Part shown: piece by piece, positions 1-13,302 of the stretch
Layout of the letters: each line of letters starts with the position of its first letter
Position numbering within the stretch: the first letter of the stretch is position 1
DNA from: Evernia prunastri
Taxonomy: Eukaryota; Ascomycota; Lecanoromycetes; Lecanorales; Parmeliaceae
Assembly (NCBI GenBank): GCA_003184365.1
Contig: NKYR01000023.1
Span: 124,001 to 188,000 of the forward strand
Length of the DNA stretch: 64,000 bases
Direction of reading: 5' to 3'
Notes under the pieces: generated by a model
What the model saw: the letters and a program-made list of their open reading frames with translations, nothing else
Databases searched by the model: none
Told to the model about the DNA's origin: nothing
Translations under genes and position numbers: made by a program

Positions 1-266
1 ATTGACCAGGCTAACACCCACCAATGAATGTCGTCTTGCAGATCCAGACGACCTGAAACCTGATGCAAACATCCTTCTTGTACCATCTGCCACCACAGCC
101 ATTTCTCATCAACAAAATTGTGTCCTTCACAAGAGCTCTATCTCCAGCTCAACCTTAACTCTATTACAGCACTCACACCAAAGAGTCACTGGTAAAGACC
201 GCGCTCTCTCATGGTGACTGCCACGAGATAGTGTTTTGCTGAACAGCCCGTGTGGGTCTGAGCCCG
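1..266. other. Upstream region of THO2
   Basis: No gene can be supported here. The stretch is the likely promoter and 5' leader of the THO2 gene that starts at 267. A pyrimidine stretch ending in TTGCAG near 33-40 looks like a 3' splice site, so a leader intron whose 5' end lies outside the window is possible. A short open frame that covers most of the segment has no recognisable motifs. Confidence 0.4.
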
Positions 267-3200
267 ATGGCTCCCGGTGGTGGAGGAAAGAGGAAGAGGG
301 GGGACAGAACTTACTCAAATGAGGGTAGAGACGAAGGCTCAAGACCTTCACCTCATCGACCCGGCAGCTTGGCGCTAGGGCAACAAATCAACCAGCAGCA
401 AGGCCAGCAGCCGCAGAATTATGGGAGAGAACAATATGATCAGCGTGGTGGAGGTAGGAGAAGAGCTAGCAGAGGAGGACGGGGAGGCGGGCCTCAACGC
501 AGTCCAGTGAACAGTCCTAACGCCATACCGCTACAGCCACGTACGAGCAATGCATCTCCAAGGCCTGTGTCACCTTCTCCCCTACCGCCGCAGTCCCAGG
601 CGGAGCTAAAGCAGGAACCAGTACCGCAGCCTTTGGCGACTAATACGGCAACCGCTCAGCCCTCAGAACAGCACCAAGACGAACCTGCACCCTACTACTA
701 CGAATACGCCACCGAAGAAAGACTACGGTTATGGGTAGATCGCGGAAAGAGAGAGGTCGTGGAAATAGGTGTTACAGCTCATAACGCGCAGGATGCCATA
801 ACTCTTGGCATCCTCTACCAGGAACTGGTCAGATCCGGTCTCGACGGACGGATAGATGCAGCGGAAGCTGGGTCCACGATCAAAGATATTATCAACAAAA
901 ACCAACATACTGACACATCTGATATCATGGCCGACGACATGCCCTTTGACGCAAGCTCACTCTTCCTTGATTGTCTTTCAATCTTGACAGAGGCATCTCC
1001 TTCCATCGCCACACCACCATTAAAGACACTCTTACTTGCTACTGCGATACCGGCTCAACAGATGCGTCGTGAACTGGACAGCACGCTTTTAGAGACCCTT
1101 GGATTGATACGCAATACCTTCGTTAGAGTTGGCATTCGGAATACAACCAATCTTCTCTACCGCCAGTCAAACTACAATCTACTTCGAGAGGAGACGGAGG
1201 GCTACTCAAAACTCATGACTGAGCTTTTCACAACCAGCAGCAATGAGCTACCAACAAGCGAGGTCGTCGAGGAAACCTTCGAGCGAGTTAAGGGAATGAT
1301 TGGAGCTTTCGATCTCGATGTGGGAAGAGTCCTTGACATCACACTCGACGTTTTCGCTGCGGTTTTGGTAAAGCAGTACCGATTCTTCGTCAAGTATCTC
1401 CGAGCAAGTTCATGGTGGCCCCATGACAACTACTTCAAGTCAAATCCTACTGGGCATGTTCTGAGTCCTCTACCGAAGTGGGCGTTACCTGGTGCGTCTG
1501 GGTGGGGACTGAGTGACGAAGAGAAAGAAGATGTGGCTACGGCCAAAATCGAGCGAGACAAAGCATTCTGGCAGAGGAGTAAGGAAGTTGGAATGCGCGT
1601 CTATTTCGAGATTGGTGACCGCAGAGCAGAAGGCTCAGCGCTTGCGGCTGCGGTAGCTAATGGTAACTCTCCAGATTCCTCTCAAGATGATGAAGATCGT
1701 AAGTGGATCGAAATCACGAATACTTTACCTCCTCCGGGCAACCAGGTTGCCGCTCAGGTGCTCGGGTTCAAATTGCGCTTCTATAGCTCTACTGCACGGG
1801 ATCCCAACGACGTACTCCCAGTCAACCTCATCTATCTGGCTGCCTTGCTGATCAAGGTCGGCTTTATCTCGCTGCGAGATCTATATCCTCACATTTGGCC
1901 AGCAGACCCAGCAATGGAAGGTGTCAAGGAAGAGAAGATGAAGGAAAAAGCCGAGAAGGAAAAATTGAATCGTCCTGGTGGGGGTGCTACCAATGCGTTG
2001 ATGGCCGCTGCACCCCTTCCGGACGACTCCGTGGACGGCAAGATGAAAGAGGCTACGAGACTACGTGAGCTTGAAGTAGCTCGAAGGAACGCAGCAAAAG
2101 TTGACCTTGCAACTGAGCGCTCAACGCCAGCTGTGCAGCCAGAAGAAAAAGCTGAAGAACTCCCAGAACCTTCTGAGCAAAAAGTCCAGTTGCTGAAGAG
2201 CTTACTTTGTATTGGTGCTCTGCCCGAAGCTCTGTACATGCTTGGTCGCTTTCCCTGGCTTCCAGATGCATTCCCAGAACTCCCCGAACACATTCACCGC
2301 ATATTACATCATTCTCTTCACAAAGTCTACGAGCATTTACGGCCTCTTAAAGACCAAGTGGGCCTTCGAGAGCAGCAGAAAATACCAGACCCTGACCAAG
2401 CTGGAGCAGCGAAGGGTGAAGTTAAGCTCATTGACGGACCTGCGCGAAAGACCATGCGCTGGGCACAACTGGACAAAGAGGATACGAACGAAGCAATTGA
2501 TTACAAATTCTATTGGGATGACTGGGCTGACAACGTTCCCGTATGCCAGACAGTTGATGATGTCTTCGTTCTATGTTCCACCCTACTCAACTATACCGGA
2601 GTAAAGATTGGTCAGGATAGCTCGCTCCTAATCAAGCTAGCCCGGATTGGTAGCCATTCATTGGCCACTGATACTTCGGACACAAATAACGCACGTTGGA
2701 TTGACCTATCAAAGCGATTGTTAGTGCCAGCTCTGTCTTTCACAAAATGCAATCCTGGAGTAGTCAATGAAGTCTTCGAACTGATCAAAAATTTCTCGAC
2801 ACCCACTCGATACAGCATCTACGCAGAGTGGTATCAAGGACAGACCTCACGATCGCCCGATATCAAGTCGGCTTTTGACCAGGCTAAGGCGGAAACAAAA
2901 GATGTCCTCAAACGAATTAGCAAGACCACAATCAAGCCCATGGCACGAGCCTTAGCAAAGGTGGCGTATGCGTCGCCGGGTATTGTCTTTTCTGTTGCCA
3001 TTGCTCAACTCGAGTCTTACGAGAATATCGTTGATGCTGTGGTTGAGTGCGCACGATACTTTACATATCTGGCATATGATGTGCTCACGTGGTCTCTCAT
3101 GAGCGCTCTTGGAGGTACAGGAAGAAATAGGGTCCAAGCTGATGGCATGCTCACCAGCAAATGGCTAGCAGCATTGTCTTTGTTTGCTGGCAAGGTCTTC

Positions 3201-6200
3201 AAGCGCTATTCTGTCATGAACCCCACACCCATCGTTCAGTACGTTGCCGATCAACTCCGCAAAGGCAACTCGACAGATCTCATTATCCTGGAAGAAATGA
3301 CTAAGTCCATGGCTGGCATTCTTTCCGATGCCAACCTCAATGATGCACAGGTCTGGGCGATGGCCGGCCGGGACCTTCTGCAAGCTCAGACCATACTGCA
3401 GCTGCATGATCGGCGGCACGAATCAAAGATCACCGCAAAGCGGCTCATGAAATCATTGACGGACTCAAGAATGGCTGGCCAGATCATAGTCTCTTTAGCC
3501 CAGGAACGGCAGACAGGTATTTTCAGAATTGAAGAGCAGAATGCCCATCCGAAACTGCTAGGCAACCTTTTCGACCAGCTTCATCGAATACTCACCCAAT
3601 ATATAGAGCTTTTAAGAAGTAACATGTCTGTCAAAGAGTTCGACAAATATGTACCCGGGTTATCGGAGCTGGTGACCACGTTTGGGGTCGAGCCCAGTGT
3701 CGCTTTCTGGATTAGCCGACCAAGCATTGCTGCCGCAATCGCTGATTACGATACCAAACACGGAAAGCGAACTTCAGATGCCAAGAAGCCATCTCTGAAA
3801 GGGTTAAAGGAAGGTGCAGGAAAAACGGACGATGGAGCTCTACCAGAAGAAACAGCATCTGACCCGGCCAAGATTGCCGTAGAAGATCAAATGGACGTGT
3901 CCGCAGCAGCCGTGAATGGAGACTCGGACAAAGAAAACAACGATCTTGAAATGAAAGATGAGAGCGACAGCACACCAGCAGATGCCTCTCCACCTTTGCC
4001 CATAGTTAACACAGTCCAATCGCCGTGGCATCCTGTTCTTCAAGGGCTTATAGAAGCAGTCCGTCCGGCTTTGCCCAAAGAGACCTGGCAAACCTTGAGC
4101 CAACCATTCTATGTGACTTTCTGGCAGCTATCACTTCCAGACATGCATGTTCCACTGCCAAGCTACAACGACGAAATCAATCGACTAAAAAAGAAGGTGT
4201 TAGCCATCAGCAGCGATCGATCAGATATCAGTATACTTGGTACTCAAAGGAAAGATAGAGAAAAGAAAGCTTTGGGTGAACTGCAAGACCGCCTGCGCGA
4301 TGAATCCGGAACCTGTGTACAAGTCTACCAGCAGATGAGAATGCGCCTCCAGAAAGAAAAGGAACACTGGTTTGTCGGGCTTTGGGGCAAGTGGGATGCA
4401 CTCAATGTTGCATTGATTGAGCATTGCTTCTTTCCACGAATCGTACTCTCCCCAGTTGACGCCATGTATACTTTTAAGATGTTGAAATACCTGCACTCGT
4501 CAGGAACAACCAACTTCAGGACAATGGGTGTATACGATCAATTTTTTAGGGAGAAGAGACTGACATCTATGATGTTTCTATGTACGGCTAAAGAGGCCGA
4601 GTGTTTGGGTCGCTTTTTCAATGAGATCCTTCGAGATCTCAGCCGATGGCACGCAGAAAAGTCTACCTTTGAGAAAGAGGCTTTTGGACCCAACAAGAAT
4701 CTTCCCGGATTTTCGAAAAAGATGACAAATGATAAGGGGATTGTTTCTTTCTATGAATACGAAGAGTTCCGCAGGGTACTCTTGAAATGGCACCGGAACC
4801 TTAACGGCGCTTTGAAGACCTGCATAAGCAGTGGCGAGTACATGCACATTCGGAATGCGATCAACGTTCTTAATAACGTCCATCAACACTTCCCAGCTGT
4901 AAATTGGATGGGTCAAAGTCAACTCACCAGTATCGGGGAATTGAGCAAGTCAGAAACTCGGGAAGATTTGAAAGTCGCAGCCACATCGCTGATAGGAGCT
5001 CTGAAGAGACGTGAGAAAGACTGGGTGCTACCTCAAGCTTTTAACTTGGTAGGTACCAGCCCCCTTGAACCCGCACAGACGGACTCTGACGTTGCGAAGA
5101 CCGAAGGCAGCTCTGCAACCAACAATGGCGTCAGATCCACATCAGCGAAACCGTCTACGCCACGTCCTGAAAGCGAAGCACCTAGAGCATTGAATCCGAA
5201 GGCTCCAGACTTCCAGCCAAGTCCACGACCAGTGTAAGTCTTAAGTCTGCGGGAAATGATCATCCGAAAGTGCTGACACAAAGCTCCAGCGTGAACGGCA
5301 CGCCGAAGATGGTCAGGACAGCTTCTGGAAAGCTCGAAGTCGAAGATGGTGAGATCGAAGACGCTAAGATGACAGAAAACTCAGTCAACGAGGATAAAAG
5401 CTCAAGTGGCCTGCAGCTATCGAAGCCAACATCAGTGGAGACCCCCGAAGCAGCAGCCATTTCAGCGCCCCTTGCCGAGACATCGAACCGCTTGGATGTC
5501 TCGCGGAAAGATTCTCCAGCGCCGAGTGCAAATCAAGCTTTACGGCCATCTGCTATTGCGTCGTCGGCGCCTACAAGACCGGAGATTAGACCCACGGCGC
5601 CATCTAGCCAAACCCCGATCCCTAGCCGACCTGATTTGAGCCGCAGTGCACCTTCGATTACCGCTATAGGGGCCGTTCAGCATGGTCTTCCCAACAAGCC
5701 CGAGGCAAATGCATCAAGGGCTGGAGAGTATCGCATGCCGCCACGGTCCGAGGGGCGTGGGCTTCATGACCATGCAAGAGAGCCTCGCTACTCTGAGCGG
5801 GGAGGAGCCGATAGGTCTAGAGACATGCTTCGCGATAGAGGGTCTGAGCGATCTGTTTCATCATCCTACACCCAAAGTCACGAGAGGGCAAACGAGCGAG
5901 CACCGCTCATTGACAGAGAGCGTGGGGACCTACGCCATGGCAACGAAAAGGCGCCTCCTAATCGAGCTGCTGTTGATGACCGACATAACGGGTCGCACTC
6001 TAGGGATGTGAGACAGCTATCTCGCGATGATAGATTGGACCGACCATCAAGCGATCGGCTATTTGCCGAGCAGCAACATAACCGTCGAGAAGCGGAAACT
6101 TCCACACAAAGCGTGAGAGATACCGCAATGCCGCCACCACGGTCAAACATTCCACAACATCCTGACAGGGCTGCTCTCATTCAGGGCAACCAAAACGCTG

Positions 6201-7840
6201 GTCGAGGATTACCGACTAGCAACCCTCCTGACCGCCGCTCTGAGGCGCCGAGACACGAGAGCCAGTTACAAACTGGACGAGGTTCCCGAGGACCATCGCC
6301 GAAGCGGGACGATGATCGTCGCCTCACCAGAGACGATCATCTTCGCGAAGAGCGACCACCAGTGGATGGGCGTCGATCAATCGATGATCCGTCGCGCCTT
6401 AGTCAGTCGCGATATGAGGAATCTCACGCTCCAACTGGTCCACGGACAGGCCGTCCTCCGAATGCTGTATCAGCGAATCCAACTGACCGGATCAGGGATT
6501 CGAAGACATCTACTCTTCCTCCAGCAATCGACCCAAACCACGGACGTTTGAGCCATGATTCAACCCACAATGGTAGACAGTCTGAGTCACAATATGGAAG
6601 GCTCAATTCGAGCACCGACATACCCTCGGGTCCCAGGTTGGCAAATGGGAACCATCCGCCTCCAAACCGGGGTGGTCGAAATGTTAGTGCGCCACACCCG
6701 CACCTTAACACTCAGCAACCATTACCTGTCTCGCAAAGTTCTAATTCCGCCGCTCCAGCACAGGACCGACAAACGCCAAATGGACCTTCAATGAGAGGAT
6801 CACCACGTAAGCCACCTCCATTTAATCAGCCCATCTCAACCTCATCAGCACCCCCGACCCCGGTAGCTCAGAGTCCAGAAACAGCCGGCATTCACCCCGA
6901 TCGTCTAAAGGCTATGCAAGGGTCGGGCGCCGCTACTGCAGAGAACGTACCTACAAACCAAGGGCACAGGCAAGCTCCCCCACCAATGGCATTGCCTGCG
7001 CCAGGCCCGCCAAGAGGCCCCAATAATCATCTCCCCAGTCCTATCACACAATCTCCGACCAACCGTGGTCCACCCACAGGTCCATCATTCCCCAATGATA
7101 GGAACAGAGATAAGCGTTTTGTGGGTCTGCAAAATGTGCTTCAGCAAGCGGGATCACCAACGGTGCCCGAGAGGTCTGGTCAAGGGGCGAGCATTCGTGG
7201 TAGAGGTGGCCGAGCAAATAATGTCAGCATGCCGTCTCCAGTTGCACCTGGTCCACCAATTTCAAATCTACCAAGACAAGACGGGCCTGCTTCTCGAGGC
7301 GACCTCTTTGCTGGACGACCGAACGGCTTATCGAATCCACAGCAAAATGAGGCAGATGCAGGCTACGACCGTGGAGGTAGACGAGGGGGTCCACGAGACG
7401 ATGGAGAACGTCGATCGGGCAGGCATCGAAGCCGATCGCCCAAAGACAGAGCACCTGGAGCATCAGTACGGTCACGCGAGGAGGACGCAATGTACGGTAG
7501 AGACGGAACAGGAGAGCGATCTAGGCCGAATGACGCACAAGCTGAGAGAGACCTGCCGGGGGGTGGTGGACAAGCGGAGAAGAACATTCGTGGTGGAGCT
7601 GGCCTGGAGAGAAGAGATACCCGTATCGATGAACCTCCAAGGGACATGAGAAGATCTGGTCGGGACGAAGGGCAGTATCGGGATCGGAGAGTAGAGCTTG
7701 ATCAAAGAGACGGAGGTGATCGACGAGATGGGAGAGATAGAAGGGATGGTGGTGGAGGAAGCGGGAGAAAACGCGGACGAGGGGGCGATGAAGGGCAAGG
7801 GGAACGAGGCTTTGCAGAAAACAAGAGGCCACGGAGATGA
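267..7840 (+). CDS. THO2: THO complex subunit 2 (Tho2/THOC2)
   Basis: Largest subunit of the THO/TREX complex, which couples transcription elongation to mRNP assembly and export in the nucleus and limits R-loops. Two exons, 267-5233 and 5290-7840, joined across a 56-nt intron (GTAAGT...CCAG), give about 2505 residues, the usual size for filamentous fungi. I chose the ATG at 267 because the basic N terminus (MAPGGGGKRKRGDR) is typical of fungal Tho2; the in-frame codon at 252 is GTG. Residues about 60-700 form the helical N-terminal domain (for example VNLIYLAALLIKVGFISLRD), and about 890-1580 the conserved Tho2 C-terminal domain. The rest, from about 1650, is a very long disordered tail rich in Arg, Asp, Ser and Pro, with RS/RD-like stretches and a terminal RGRGG segment expected to bind RNA. 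The 5' end also carries an RGG-rich patch. Identification is confident; domain borders are approximate. Confidence 0.93.
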
Positions 7841-9001
7841 TTTGCCGGCGCAGCGGTTTATTCGGGACCATGTAACATCAAAGCATCATCAACAGCGACG
7901 GGTTCTATCTTCACTTCGACACCTGGACGGTGTCGGATAGCCATTTCATTGCTTGAGCAGAGCGGCAGTAAGGTGCCGAATGTCGTCGGTGTAAGATTTT
8001 TTGAGTAGCAGAAGGGGGACTTAGGAGCAATATTAAATGTCCGAAGGGAAGAAGATGCTTCAGCCTTCCAGTCATGGCTCGTTTGCCTGCCTATTCAAGT
8101 AGTGAAACAATTTCGTACTCTATGAGAAACTTGCCTTGGGGAGCTCCACAATCTCTTTCCGCTTCCAGAGTCCAGAAGCATGAAGTGGCGTACCATTTTA
8201 CGGTTTTATTGGATGAAAGGTTCGAGTGCCATAGGTAGGTATGTTGTACTTAGAGTCTTAGAATACCTTACCAAGAGTACTGGTAGTGTTTGCGGGTCGA
8301 TCTTTGGATCTTCAGTTCGAGACTGCAGACCTTTTTTGCTATCCAGCAGTTGGATGATTGGATCTGGGTTTGCATGGTTTGGACGGCTCCCCAATAGCAC
8401 AAAAGCACAGACGACGGAAAGAAGAGGCGATAGAAGCGATCCAACAACGACGGGCACAGCCTTCTTTTCCGTCTTTTTGATTACACTTTCTACTGGCAAG
8501 TAACATGCGATTGGTACTCGTTCTCTTCAAAACACCCGTACTACCTTTTTAGTAGCCTTTCTAATCTTTTAGTCTCTCTTTTATATTAACTTATTATTGG
8601 TTTGTTGTTGGAAAGTCGAAATTGCACTCGGGCAACTGCGAAGGCACAGGTTCTTTTTACGAAATGAGAGAATCGTCCTAATCATCTTTTCTCACTCAAA
8701 CGACTTCACGATTATATCACGAATTTTGCTCCTTCATATCATAATAACATACATATTCATATAATAATTCTAGCTATCTAATCCTCTTACTCAGGTTCGC
8801 TGAGAGACTGCATATTCCCGCCGCAATCTACTCGTGGCAGCTTCGCCCGCCCCTCCCACTTCCAACTGCTAGGCATTGGAGGCACAGTGACCACTCAACA
8901 CGACTATTTGATTCCGAGACGCAGTACCCTATTGATTCGTGATCCTTCGACCATTCTCTGCATAATCATCATCATCATCATCACATACCACAGCCGCCAT
9001 C
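7841..9001. other. Intergenic region after THO2
   Basis: No supportable gene. It should contain the THO2 3' UTR and the promoter of the next gene. From about 8520 to 8780 the sequence becomes AT-rich. A run of CAT/ATC triplets lies at about 8964-8990, just before the next start codon; in one frame it would encode a poly-isoleucine run, which is an artefact of the microsatellite and not protein. Confidence 0.4.
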
Positions 9002-11838
9002 ATGGGGCTCACAAGTCGAAAGTTTTCCTTCTCTTCCCTGCGCATTGTAAGTTGCGAAATTTTCAGCCTCGAAGTCTGCAGGAAGACCAAACCCAACCCC
9101 GCACCGGTACCTGCGCATTTGCTGCAGCCACTCTAATCGCGTTATCTGCTGCATCTCACCCACTTGCCGAACAAAGAAGAGTAGCTAATACGGAGAACCC
9201 ACAGAAAACTTCTACGCAGGCGGCAGAAGCTCCTACGGATTATGACATTGATACATCCCCACCTTACAGCCCCACAGATTCCGAGATGGAGCGACCGAAA
9301 ATACAGCCGCACATGCTAATCGACCTGCGTCATGCATGTGCCATCATAGTCAATGAAACCAATCCTCCAGACCCAGATGAGGAGCCAGACCACCGAGAAA
9401 CATTAAGGAAATACGAGGAGGAGCGCAAGGCCAGGCATGCTGCCCAAGCTCGTTCAGCGAAACCACAGAAGATTGACGTCAAGTCACAACACTCAGCTGC
9501 AAATCGTGCTGAACAACGTCTGAACGAGAAAGCGCAGAAGGCGTATGCCCGCAAGGTGGAGGCCGAGGCTAGGAAGGAAATTGCGAGGAAAGTGGATCGA
9601 ACGGGTCCGGTTCGAAAAGACCAGTCTCAGACCCGTCAACCAGAGAACCGAGAGGAGCGTCCTCGAAAAGACAAAGCCACGAAGTATGAAACCCGCCGTC
9701 CTCGCGAAGATATCCCGTTGTTCGGACCGGAAGGCGCGGCTTCTTATACCAGTGCGATACCCAAGACTGCAAGCTACGAGGCTCTGCACGGCCAGCACAG
9801 ACCTTCGGAGCCCGGAAGTGCCGCGAGAATCGAGTTTCTCCCACCAGTCCATGCCACCATAGTTAACAGTAGTCGACCCAAACCAAGAGACCTGGTTGAG
9901 CCACTCGAGCCCCTCGAGCCAGTCAGTACCGCAATATCCAACAACGTTAGAGGCAAGCAAAGAGAATCTGATCTCATCGAGCTATCACCAGTCGCGACAA
10001 CTAGTAATTTTAAGGGTAAGCAAAAAGAGTTGAATGGATCAAACGAGCCCACATATACACCAATCTCAGAAGGCGTCAAGGCCTCTCTGAAACAGATGGA
10101 GCGACCCGTCCAGCCGGCTCGCACATTGTCGAACAGTACCAAGGGAAAGCAGAAGGAAATCGAATCACTGATGGATCGAATTGATCCAAAGCCACCTCAA
10201 ATCTCAACGACCAGTAATTCTCGGAACAAGCAGAAAGAGATGAACGACCCCGCCCTCAACCACTCCAGTGACAGTCCTCACTTTCGCCCTAAGACCTCAG
10301 CGGCTGCTTGTATAGACTACAGTGGTGCATCAGGGGAATCAAGCAAGTCGACCTCCCGCTCATATCCTGACTACGACAACAAGTTCCCACGCCCTACTTC
10401 GACCGCAGCGACTTCTGCAGCCCTCACACCTGGCGACGATAGAAAAGCTCCCTCATTCGACTACAACAGGCGCCCATCGTATGGTTCCTCTCATCATCGA
10501 CGCCCGTCCGACGAATCTCACCAGAGCGAAAAAAGCGAACAAGCTAAGCTCTGGAGACAAAAGAAGCTTCTGATTCAACAAGCAGAGGATAGATACTACG
10601 ACAGCGGACGTGCAGCCAGACCAGGCAGTCGCTCATCCAAAAGGTCGAGATCCAAATTGTCTATGAGGGAGGATAGTGACTCGGAGTACGAACGACCTCT
10701 GAGCAGGGCAAGCAGCATAGGAAGCAGTATTGCTTCTGGAATTAGCAACTACATCAGATATCGCCCTAGCCAGGAAAGTATGCGTTCTGGTTATTCTGAT
10801 GCTTCTGGTCTCTCACGATCGGGTAGCCGAACTAGCAGCGTTGGTCGACGCGGTAGTTGGTGGAAAGGAAGTGGTTTGCGGAGGAAGGGCAGCTGGAGCT
10901 CCTTCCGCAGCGCAAGGCCTGAGGAAGAAGAACCAAGGAAAACGAAAAAGAACGGCGGACCCAACCTCAACAGACCCTTGCCTGCGTTGCCCGGTCTGGA
11001 TCAATACAAAGAGGCTAAGACGCATATTGGCCAGCTCATGAAGTCCGGCGGGCGCGGACGCAAAGCAAAGAGAGAAAGAGAGGCGTCAGGGGCGAATCCA
11101 TATGCTCAAGACCAATCACGCGGCCACGTGAAGAAAGATTCGATTTCCGCACCCATTGTCTCTAATGATGGTATAGAGCGCACCCTGCACCGCTACCGCG
11201 GCGCATCTATCGAACATCTACGGGGTCCCGGGGACCTTTCCCAACAGCCGTCTATCAATAACATGCGATCAGAATCTCCTTATGCAAACACACGGCAGGA
11301 GAGTCCCTTTGGCCGACCAGATTCTCCCTTTTCTCGGTCTCACACACGGCAAGAAGCTCCTTGCAGCCCTTCTTACCTCAAACGGCCAGATTCACCTCTT
11401 CAAAGGAACCCCACGCGACCAGACGACCCCTACTTGCGCTCTCAAAGTCGACAACAGGCACAGTCGCCAAGCGACGACGTTCGCTACGAAAGCTGCGAAG
11501 AAGCCATGAAGAAGACTGCCAGACCTCGTGCAGGCTCCTGCCAGACCGGGTCGTCGCGAAGCAAACTTCAAAAGCAGCCTCCGCCCATAATCCGCGGCCC
11601 AAGCTACCAAAAGGAAGTCGAAACGGGTATTTACCCAAGGCCTATGGAGGTGAACAGGGATGCTAATATGTATGCGAATGTTCTAAACACGCCGGGTGTG
11701 ACGGTGCTAGAGAGTCCCAAGAAGTGGAAGAAGCTAGAAGAGGGAGGGGAGTGGGAGAGGAAGGGTGGTGCGAAGGGGAGGTTGGGAAGGATGTTTGGGA
11801 GGAAGGAGAGTGCTGGGAGGGTGGTAACTGCTAATTGA
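9002..11838 (+). CDS. Large disordered protein of unknown function
   Basis: I do not recognise this protein. The best model has a 15-codon first exon (9002-9046, MGLTSRKFSFSSLRI), a 158-nt intron (GTAAGT at 9047, GCTAATA branch-like site, CACAG ending 9204) and a long second exon 9205-11838, giving about 892 residues. The frame stays open upstream of the acceptor, but that extension has no ATG start. The sequence is mostly low complexity. Residues about 70-200 are rich in Glu, Lys and Arg and probably helical. A central region has repeated GKQKE modules (about residues 290-390), followed by Ser/Arg-rich tracts (SRSSKRSRSKLS) and several SPF/RPDSP repeats near 730-790. A short conserved-looking basic tail (KKWKKLEEGGEW, LGRMFGRK) ends the protein. 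The composition suggests a phosphorylated scaffold, but no function can be assigned. Confidence 0.72.
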
Positions 11839-12359
11839 TGATGTTGGTTGCCAAATTGGAGATACCTTTGAGGGTGACGTTGGGAATAGCGTTGGGATCA
11901 TACTCGGTGCCTTTGTGGAGGCTTTCTGCGATCTTGCATATGGTACGCGGCATTTTGGTTATGCTAGCCCTGTCTTACACATTGTGGGAAAGGTGGAAAA
12001 GGTGGAAGAGGGAGAGGCGTCCTGAGCATGGCGTGTATACAGTTGGGAAGCGGCTCCTTATAATGCATATATATACCAGACTACATATCACACGAGCTCG
12101 CTATATTGAATTTATGTAGCTGTAAGCTCCGCGGCTGTTTACATGTCCTTTGGCTTTTTGCTTCAATATAAAACTCTCTTGGGGTTAGCATTAGGGCTTG
12201 ACTGTTCAGCTTATCTTCTGCCTCGGCTAAGGTGGGTAAGGTAGGTAGGTAGGTACCCATCACTCTACGCTGGAGACTCTTCTACAGTCCTCTTGACAAC
12301 AACATCCATACGGCCGGTGCTCGCAGCTCTACCATCCTTCTACCCATCTAGTAAAAGCA
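11839..12359. other. Intergenic region with GGTA microsatellite
   Basis: No gene supported. It holds the 3' end of the preceding transcript and the promoter of the enoyl-CoA hydratase gene. A short tandem of GGTA/GGTAG units lies at about 12233-12256. Confidence 0.4.
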
Positions 12360-13302
12360 ATGCCGCCAATTCCCCCACTCTTCACGCTTCCCGTCCAGCC
12401 CAACGGACGGATAACATGGTATGTCCCTTGTTATCAGCGACGCCGACTTCGATTGACAAACCGCAGCACCCAACCCTCCCCCCGCATCTACCTCCTAACC
12501 TTCGACTCTCCTCCCGACAACCGCCTCACCCCCTCCTTCTGCAGTTCATTCCTGCTCGCGCTTGACATACTGGACCACCGCTTCCCAAAAGGCGTCATGG
12601 TGACGACGTCGGGGATACAGAAATTCTATAGCAATGGCTTGGATTACGAGAGCGCGGTGAAGGAAGGGGTGCGGTTCTGGGGTGGGAGTTTGTATCCGCT
12701 TTGGAGGCGGCTCTTGACGTAAGTCTTGTCTCAATGTCATAAGTTTGGAACACCGTCGAGACTTGGCGGACTGATGGACTTGATCTAGATACCCCATGCC
12801 AACCATAGCCCTCCTCCCCGGCCACGCCTTCGCAGCCGGGTTCATGACAGCCATGATGCATGACTACCGGCTCATGAACCCGCACCGGGGCTTCCTGTGC
12901 CTCAACGAGCTCGATTTCGGCGCCCCGTTGAAATCGCCCATGGCGTCCATATTCCGCCAGAAAGTGCCGAATCCGAACACGTACCGGACGATGATTTTGG
13001 AGTCGAAGCGGTTCGGGGCGCTGGAGGGACTCAAGGAAGGGTTGCTGGATGGGCTTGGCGGTATGGAGGAAGTGGTTGTTTTCGTGAGGGAGATGGGCTT
13101 GCTGGATAGGGGGAAGACGGGGGTCTATGGGAGGTTGAAACAGGAGATGTGGGGGGAGACGGTCGAGTTTTTGGATCAGGTTGATGAGGGGGAGAGGAGA
13201 GAGGAGAGGGGGATCGAGGAGTATGCGCGGCGGCAGGAAGAGGAGAAGAGGAGGGTTGAGGAGTGGGAACGGAATAATTCGGGGGGCAGGTCGAAATTGT
13301 AA
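12360..13302 (+). CDS. Enoyl-CoA hydratase/isomerase family protein
   Basis: Crotonase-superfamily enzyme of about 274 residues, probably a peroxisomal or cytosolic fungal enoyl-CoA hydratase/isomerase acting on fatty acyl-CoA intermediates. Three exons: 12360-12418, 12467-12718 and 12789-13302. The first intron is 48 nt, a multiple of three with no stop, so it could be missed; removing it gives the family-like segment SPRIYLLTFDSPPDNRLTP. The second is a 70-nt intron (GTAAGT...CTAG). The oxyanion-hole region reads TTSGIQKFYSNGLD, and the second crotonase block reads LLPGHAFAAGFMTAMMHDYR. The C-terminal 45 residues are a charged helix (EERGIEEYARRQEEEKRR) beyond the usual crotonase core. No clear SKL-type terminus exists, although the protein does end in SKL followed directly by the stop codon, which matches a PTS1 peroxisomal signal in form. 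Confidence 0.87.

Noticed and set aside
1..217. Open frame at the left edge
   Set aside because: Low-complexity sequence in the presumed THO2 leader; could be the end of an upstream exon but nothing supports it.
8180..8503. 107-codon frame downstream of THO2
   Set aside because: An overlapping frame exists on the opposite strand, with no motif and no splice context; it looks like chance.
8887..9046. N-terminal extension with a poly-Ile run before the disordered protein
   Set aside because: It starts at GTG and runs through a CAT triplet microsatellite; an ATG-initiated exon at 9002 in another frame with a good GTAAGT donor explains the 5' end better.
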